Assembly (NCBI GenBank): GCA_020425885.1
Contig: JAGQRA010000488.1
Span: 1-11,386 of the forward strand
DNA from: Planctomycetota bacterium
Lineage (GTDB): Bacteria; Planctomycetota; UBA1135; UBA2386
Direction: 5' to 3'
Length of the DNA stretch: 11,386 bases
Part shown: piece by piece, positions 7,652 to 11,386 of the stretch
Layout: the number at the start of each line of letters is the position of its first letter
Numbering within the stretch: position 1 is the first letter of the stretch
The notes under the pieces: generated by a model
Database searches by the model: none
What the model was told of the DNA's origin: nothing
What the model saw: only the letters and a program-made list of their open reading frames with translations
Translations under genes and position numbers: made by a program

Positions 7652-7672
7652 CGCCATGCAGCGGAGCCCGCG

Positions 7673-9886
7673 ATGACCGCAGCCGGGAAGCGCGCCGCCA
7701 GCGCCGGTGCCGTGCTCGCGCTGGCGTTCGGCCATGTCGGCGCGCAGGCACCGCTGTTCTCGCGGGCGGAGCTAGCGCCACTCGAGCGCGCGGCGCTCGA
7801 AGTGGCACGCGCCGGCAAGGGCGAGGTCTGGCACGAACTCGTGGCGCTGATGACGAAGCTCGGCCTGCCGGCCAAGGATCTCGCCGCTCACGACAAGGCG
7901 GGCCGTCGCCACCTCGAGCGCGCCCGGAACGGCGCTGCCGCGACCCGCGCCGGCAAGCTGCTGCACCAGGCTGCCGACAAGCTGCAGCAGGGCCTCGAGG
8001 CTCGCGACGAGGTGCCGCGACGACTCGTGGCCGAGCTGTTGCTCGAACTCGACAGCGGACTCGAGGTCGCGCACCGGATCCTCGGTCACGAGCAGTTCGC
8101 CGGGACCTTCCACCCACCGGGCGAAGCCCGCCGCGCCGAGCACCGGCGCGAGATCGCGACCGCACTCGCGGCGGCGCGGCAACTCGGGTTGCCGATCGAG
8201 ACCGGCGTCAGCGATGATGCGTTGCTGCTGGCCCGCCTCGGCAGGCCCGGGGCCTTTGCCCGTTGCGGCAAGATCGAACTGCACAGCGCCTACTCGCCGA
8301 CCAAGACCGAGCGCATGCTGCGACAGACGCTGCGCGCCGCCGCGTTCGTCAACTTCCTCGCCACGGGCAAACTCGAGGTCCCCGACTACGGCGCGCAGAA
8401 GAGCGTCCTGTTCCGTTCGCGCGAGCACTACCTCGCCGCCGTGGCGGAGCTCCGCGACCGGCGCGCGATCGAGGCCCAGCAGGCCGACATCGCCACGCGC
8501 CCGGGAATGTTCTCCTGGCGCTTCACCGAGCTGAAGCCGCAGCTGCAGCTCTGCGCCCTGCTGATGGAGGCCGAGGCCGAGGCGATGTGGCTGACGACGC
8601 TCGAGTACTGGCGCCACCCGTATCCGTGTCTGAACGCGGGCCGCATCGACTACGTCTGCCGCACGATGCTCGGCAAGCCGATGCCGCGCATGGCCGAGCT
8701 GCAGCAGAAGGCGGCGCCCGCGCGCGGCGGCACCAGCGCATCGGACCCGAGCGAGGCCGCGACGCGACAGAGCCTGCTCACGCTGGCGCCGGCGGGCATC
8801 CACGGCAGCAAGCTCTGGCTGCGCTACCTCGCCCGACGCGGCGAGGCGCCGCCCTGGTCGGCGACGATGCACGACCAGCTGGCGACGATCCAGGGCGACG
8901 AGCTGCTGAAGGCGACCCTGATGGTCGCGTTCCTGGCCGAAGACGGACTGCTGCGCGGACTCGACGACCGCGCCACAGCGTCGGGTGAGAAGCTGCAGGC
9001 CAGCGCGCTCGCGGCCGGAGTCGGCGAGGACCTCGGCAGCCTCGACCGACGCTGGCAGGAGTGGCTGCTCGGACCGGGCACCGGTCTCGTGCAACGGCTG
9101 GAAGCGACGGCGATCAAGGCCGCGCCGGCCGCGGTCGATGCCGTTGCCATCCTGCAAGCCCTGCGCCTGCGAGTCGGGTTGAGCGAACCGATCGAGCACG
9201 ACGCCGAACTCGGCGCCGGCTGTCAGGCTCATGCCGAGTACCTCGCCGCCAACCCGGACCAGCAGGCGAGCTGGCCCGAATGCCACGAGGAGTTCGCCGA
9301 CCGGCCGCAATGGTCGGCCGCCGGTGCGATCGCGGGCCAGGCGTCGGTGATCGTGGCCGGCGTCAAGGGCGAGGCGCAGGCGATCGACGGCTGGATGGCG
9401 ACGTTCTATCACCGGCTGCCGCTGCTCGATCCGGGTCTGCGGCGCATCGGCTACGGCCGCGAGCACGGCATCGCCGTGCTCGACTGCGGCTCGATGGTCG
9501 ATCCGCGTCAGGACCTGCGCGACTCGGTGATCGTCTGGCCGTTCGACGGCATGACCGACACGCCGCTGCGATTCGCGCCCGAGATGCCGGCGCCGGTGCC
9601 GGACCAGGATCAATCGCAGTGGGGCTACCCGATCACGATGCAGTGTTCGCAGCGATCGAGCGGCAAGTCGCTCGACGTCCGCATGGTGCTGCGCACCGGC
9701 AACGAGAACGGCGACGAGGTGCCGTGCTGGTTCTCCACCCCGGAGCAGCCGACCAACCCGCTGCTGGCACCGGCGAACGCCTTCTGCCTGATCCCGAAGT
9801 CACCGCTGCGCCGGGCGACGACCTACTGCGTCACGGCCGAGTTCGTCGCCGAGGGTGCGAAGCTCACCTGGCACTTCAAGACATGA
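7673..9886 (+). CDS. Exported multidomain protein: degenerate gluzincin-like region plus CAP (SCP-like) domain
   Basis: A 737-residue protein with a probable signal peptide (about 1-26, hydrophobic core AGAVLALAFG, ending near GAQA). An Ala/Leu/Arg-rich helical region follows (30-200). Residues about 215-470 resemble planctomycete gluzincin-type peptidases: a VLFRSREHYLAAV strand, then an alignment position where HExxH would be expected but AEAEAMW is found, then PYPCLNAGRIDY where the usual WLxEGLAxY would supply the third zinc ligand, and a distal LDRRWQEWL helix. If so, the peptidase site is dead. Residues about 490-610 form a YkwD-like CAP domain, with His538 and the landmark GWMATFYHRLPLLDPGLRRIGYG (His580); the usual GEN glutamate is not evident. 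A C-terminal beta domain (about 645-737) begins at GYPITMQC and ends in TWHFKT. The ATG has a GGAG site at 7663-7666. CAP assignment is fairly secure; the peptidase relation is inference. Confidence 0.82.
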   Translation: MTAAGKRAASAGAVLALAFGHVGAQAPLFSRAELAPLERAALEVARAGKGEVWHELVALMTKLGLPAKDLAAHDKAGRRHLERARNGAAATRAGKLLHQAADKLQQGLEARDEVPRRLVAELLLELDSGLEVAHRILGHEQFAGTFHPPGEARRAEHRREIATALAAARQLGLPIETGVSDDALLLARLGRPGAFARCGKIELHSAYSPTKTERMLRQTLRAAAFVNFLATGKLEVPDYGAQKSVLFRSREHYLAAVAELRDRRAIEAQQADIATRPGMFSWRFTELKPQLQLCALLMEAEAEAMWLTTLEYWRHPYPCLNAGRIDYVCRTMLGKPMPRMAELQQKAAPARGGTSASDPSEAATRQSLLTLAPAGIHGSKLWLRYLARRGEAPPWSATMHDQLATIQGDELLKATLMVAFLAEDGLLRGLDDRATASGEKLQASALAAGVGEDLGSLDRRWQEWLLGPGTGLVQRLEATAIKAAPAAVDAVAILQALRLRVGLSEPIEHDAELGAGCQAHAEYLAANPDQQASWPECHEEFADRPQWSAAGAIAGQASVIVAGVKGEAQAIDGWMATFYHRLPLLDPGLRRIGYGREHGIAVLDCGSMVDPRQDLRDSVIVWPFDGMTDTPLRFAPEMPAPVPDQDQSQWGYPITMQCSQRSSGKSLDVRMVLRTGNENGDEVPCWFSTPEQPTNPLLAPANAFCLIPKSPLRRATTYCVTAEFVAEGAKLTWHFKT

Positions 9887-10737
9887 TCACCACGTTCCAT
9901 CACCGGCCGCGGACGACGGCGACGGCGGCGTTGCTGCTGCTCGGCGGCTGCTGCGACAGCCTGTTCTACCGGCCGGGGGACGAACCCGTCCCGGCCGCGG
10001 ACGAGCTCGAGATGGCGGCGCAGGACCTGGCGTTCGCGGCGCCCGATGGCCCGCAGCTTCACGGCTGGTGGTTGCCGGCCGCAGGCGAGTCACGCGGCAC
10101 CGTGGTCTACTGCCACGGCAACACCGGCAACATCGCGCGGCACGTCGGCTGGGTGCGTTGGCTGCCGGCGCACGGCTTCAACGTCGTCGTCTTCGACTAC
10201 CGCGGCTATGGCCGCAGCGCGGGCACGACCTCGCGACCCGGAACGGTCGCCGACGCGGTCGCGGCCATCGACCTCGCGCTGGCGCGCGATCCGCAGCGGA
10301 CCGTGGTCTACGGCCACAGCCTCGGCGGCGCGATCGCGGTCAACGCGGTCGCGGCCCGGCCCGAGGTCCGCGCCATCGTCGTCGAAGGCACGTTTCCTTC
10401 GTATCGCGAGATCGCGCGGGCGCGGATCCCCCTGCTCGGCTGGCTGCTCCAGTTCCTGGTCAGCGACGGCGACGACCCGGAGGACGTGCTCGATCGGATC
10501 CCGCCGCGCCCGCTGCTCGTCTGCCACGGCACCGAGGACAGCATCGTGCCGTTCTGGGTCGGCGAGGCGCTGTTCGAGCGCGCCCGCGAGCCGAAGACCT
10601 TCCACGCCGCCGACGGCTGCGGGCATCGCACGGCCTGGGTCCACGAAGGCGGGAGCTTCGAGCGCATGCTGGTGGACTTCTTCGCGACCGCGATCCGGGC
10701 CGGCACGGACGACGGCCGTGCCGGCCAATCACCCTAA
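9883..10737 (+). CDS. Lipoprotein alpha/beta hydrolase (YfhR/ABHD13/ABHD17-like)
   Basis: A 284-residue serine hydrolase fold with a lipoprotein signal: hydrophobic stretch to residue 22 and a lipobox LGGC with Cys23 (Cys24 adjacent) as the acylation site. It should therefore be membrane-anchored on the outside of the cytoplasm. Hydrolase landmarks: oxyanion loop HGNTGN (78-83), strand and turn VVVFDYRGYGRS (101-112), nucleophile elbow GHSLGG (144-149) with Ser146, acid Asp219 in HGTEDSIVP, and His248 in GCGH. The triad looks complete. This pattern is that of the BEM46/YfhR group, whose substrates are mostly unknown, so an esterase, thioesterase or lipase activity cannot be told apart. The start ATG overlaps the CAP-protein stop (ATGA), so the two are probably made together. 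The reading frame extends upstream, but that part is the shadow of the CAP gene. Confidence 0.93.
   Translation: MITTFHHRPRTTATAALLLLGGCCDSLFYRPGDEPVPAADELEMAAQDLAFAAPDGPQLHGWWLPAAGESRGTVVYCHGNTGNIARHVGWVRWLPAHGFNVVVFDYRGYGRSAGTTSRPGTVADAVAAIDLALARDPQRTVVYGHSLGGAIAVNAVAARPEVRAIVVEGTFPSYREIARARIPLLGWLLQFLVSDGDDPEDVLDRIPPRPLLVCHGTEDSIVPFWVGEALFERAREPKTFHAADGCGHRTAWVHEGGSFERMLVDFFATAIRAGTDDGRAGQSP
10698..10726. terminator. GC-rich perfect hairpin at a convergent gene junction
   Basis: An 11-bp perfect inverted repeat (10698-10708 with 10716-10726) flanks a 7-base loop. Nine of its eleven pairs are G-C next to each other except for one A-T. It lies within the last codons of the hydrolase gene, eight bases before the shared stop tetranucleotide at 10734-10737. 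Neither strand has a T run next to it, so if it ends transcription it would do so as a T-less hairpin, and could act in both directions. Confidence 0.45.
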
Positions 10738-11386
10738 TTGAGCACGAGCGTGCCGGGCGTGCTGAACACCGGCTGCAGCGCCACCGGATCGATCGTGACG
10801 GCCTGCATCACGAGGTTGATCGGCGGCAGGGCCGGGAACGACAGCGTGATCGAGGTTCCGCCGAGCACCAGGCTGGTGATCATGCCGGTGGTGTAGAGGT
10901 CGGGATGCGACAGCACGGGCCACGGCATCGGCGTCGAGGTCGCGACCCCGCCGGCCACGCCGGGGCCGAACGAGAAGATGATCGCCGTCGGCGTCGAGCC
11001 ACCGCTGACGCCGACCTGCGCCGAGCCCGGCGTGGTCACGATCGGCGTGCAGGTGTCGATGAAGAACGGGTACGGCGAGGGGTCGTGGCGGATCGCCAGC
11101 GCGTTGAGGCTCTGATCGACGGCGCCGCCGCCGGGCAGCAACACGCCCATCTCGAAGCCGGTCGATGGGCCGGTCAGGCAGGCGCCTGGCGCGTTGCTGC
11201 GCGCCAGCCACAGGCAGCAGGGCACGGTGCCGAACGAGTAGACCGAACCGCCGGCCTGGGTCGAAAGCACGGCGAGGCCGGTCAGGTTCTCACCGCCGAA
11301 GGCGAGGTGGGAGAACGAGTGGACGACGCCGCCCCAGGAGATCCGCAACGGCCCGGTCGCGGTGTCGTCGGCCTCGAGCGCATCGA
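10734..11386 (-). CDS. Probable exoprotein of unknown function (partial, C-terminal part)
   Basis: The minus-strand frame is open from the right edge to a TAG at 10734-10736, giving 216 residues of a longer protein. An internal TTG (11348) could be mistaken for a start, but coding continues above it with no stop. The sequence is rich in Gly, Ser, Thr, Pro and aromatic residues and poor in Lys. It has a few cysteines (PCCLW, GACLTG, DTCTP) and no membrane helix. Its residue make-up is unlike the Arg/Ala/Asp-rich shadow frames elsewhere, so I take it as real. The ending, LPPINLVMQAVTIDP then a short strand, resembles the C-terminal ends of many planctomycete exported proteins, possibly a beta-sandwich. 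I do not recognise a family. It converges on the hydrolase gene. Confidence 0.72.
   Translation of the reverse strand, partial: DALEADDTATGPLRISWGGVVHSFSHLAFGGENLTGLAVLSTQAGGSVYSFGTVPCCLWLARSNAPGACLTGPSTGFEMGVLLPGGGAVDQSLNALAIRHDPSPYPFFIDTCTPIVTTPGSAQVGVSGGSTPTAIIFSFGPGVAGGVATSTPMPWPVLSHPDLYTTGMITSLVLGGTSITLSFPALPPINLVMQAVTIDPVALQPVFSTPGTLVLN

Noticed and set aside
9061..9882. Long upstream extension of the hydrolase reading frame
   Set aside because: It overlaps the CAP-domain gene in another frame and reads as Arg-rich shadow; the ATG at 9883 is followed at once by a lipoprotein signal.
11346..11348. TTG as the start of the right-edge minus-strand gene
   Set aside because: The frame continues upstream to the window edge with similar coding character and no stop, so the gene is simply truncated by the window.

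Overview
The window is GC-rich (about 70% by eye), densely coding bacterial chromosome with no mobile element, CRISPR array or RNA gene that I can see. The style points to Planctomycetota, probably a deep-branching environmental lineage. I base this on the proteins rather than on a marker gene: a CAP-domain exoprotein with a C-terminal beta domain, a Gly/Ser/Thr-rich probable exoprotein at the right edge, and an ABC-2 cassette led by a small four-helix membrane protein. The assignment is an inference of moderate confidence.

Layout. (1) 1-519: the C-terminal part of glyQ (glycyl-tRNA synthetase alpha chain), closed by a well-formed intrinsic terminator (508-545) whose stem contains the glyQ stop codon. 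No glyS follows. (2) 571-7290: seven same-strand genes with gaps of 16 bp or less, or 4-bp overlaps, which look like one operon. A small four-helix membrane protein, an ABC-2 permease and its ATPase form one exporter. A membrane-fusion (HlyD/MacA-type) protein, a MacB/LolD-type ATPase and two paralogous MacB/FtsX-type permeases form a second one, in which the ATPase is a separate chain and the permease is probably a heterodimer. No TolC-like outer-membrane gene is present. (3) 7376-7651: a free-standing, cytosolic-looking parvulin prolyl isomerase (ppiC). (4) 7673-10737: a two-gene unit with an ATGA overlap. It encodes a large exported protein, which joins what looks like a catalytically dead gluzincin-type region to a CAP domain, and a lipoprotein alpha/beta hydrolase. 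(5) 10734-11386, minus strand: the C-terminal end of a probable exoprotein, convergent with the hydrolase. The two stop codons share bases, and an 11-bp perfect inverted repeat lies just inside the hydrolase end.

The central operon appears to couple two export machines, and the right-hand part encodes cell-envelope or secreted proteins. Substrates cannot be read from the sequence. The most unusual items are the two-exporter operon with its split permease pair, the degenerate-peptidase/CAP fusion, and the shared-stop convergent junction with its hairpin.
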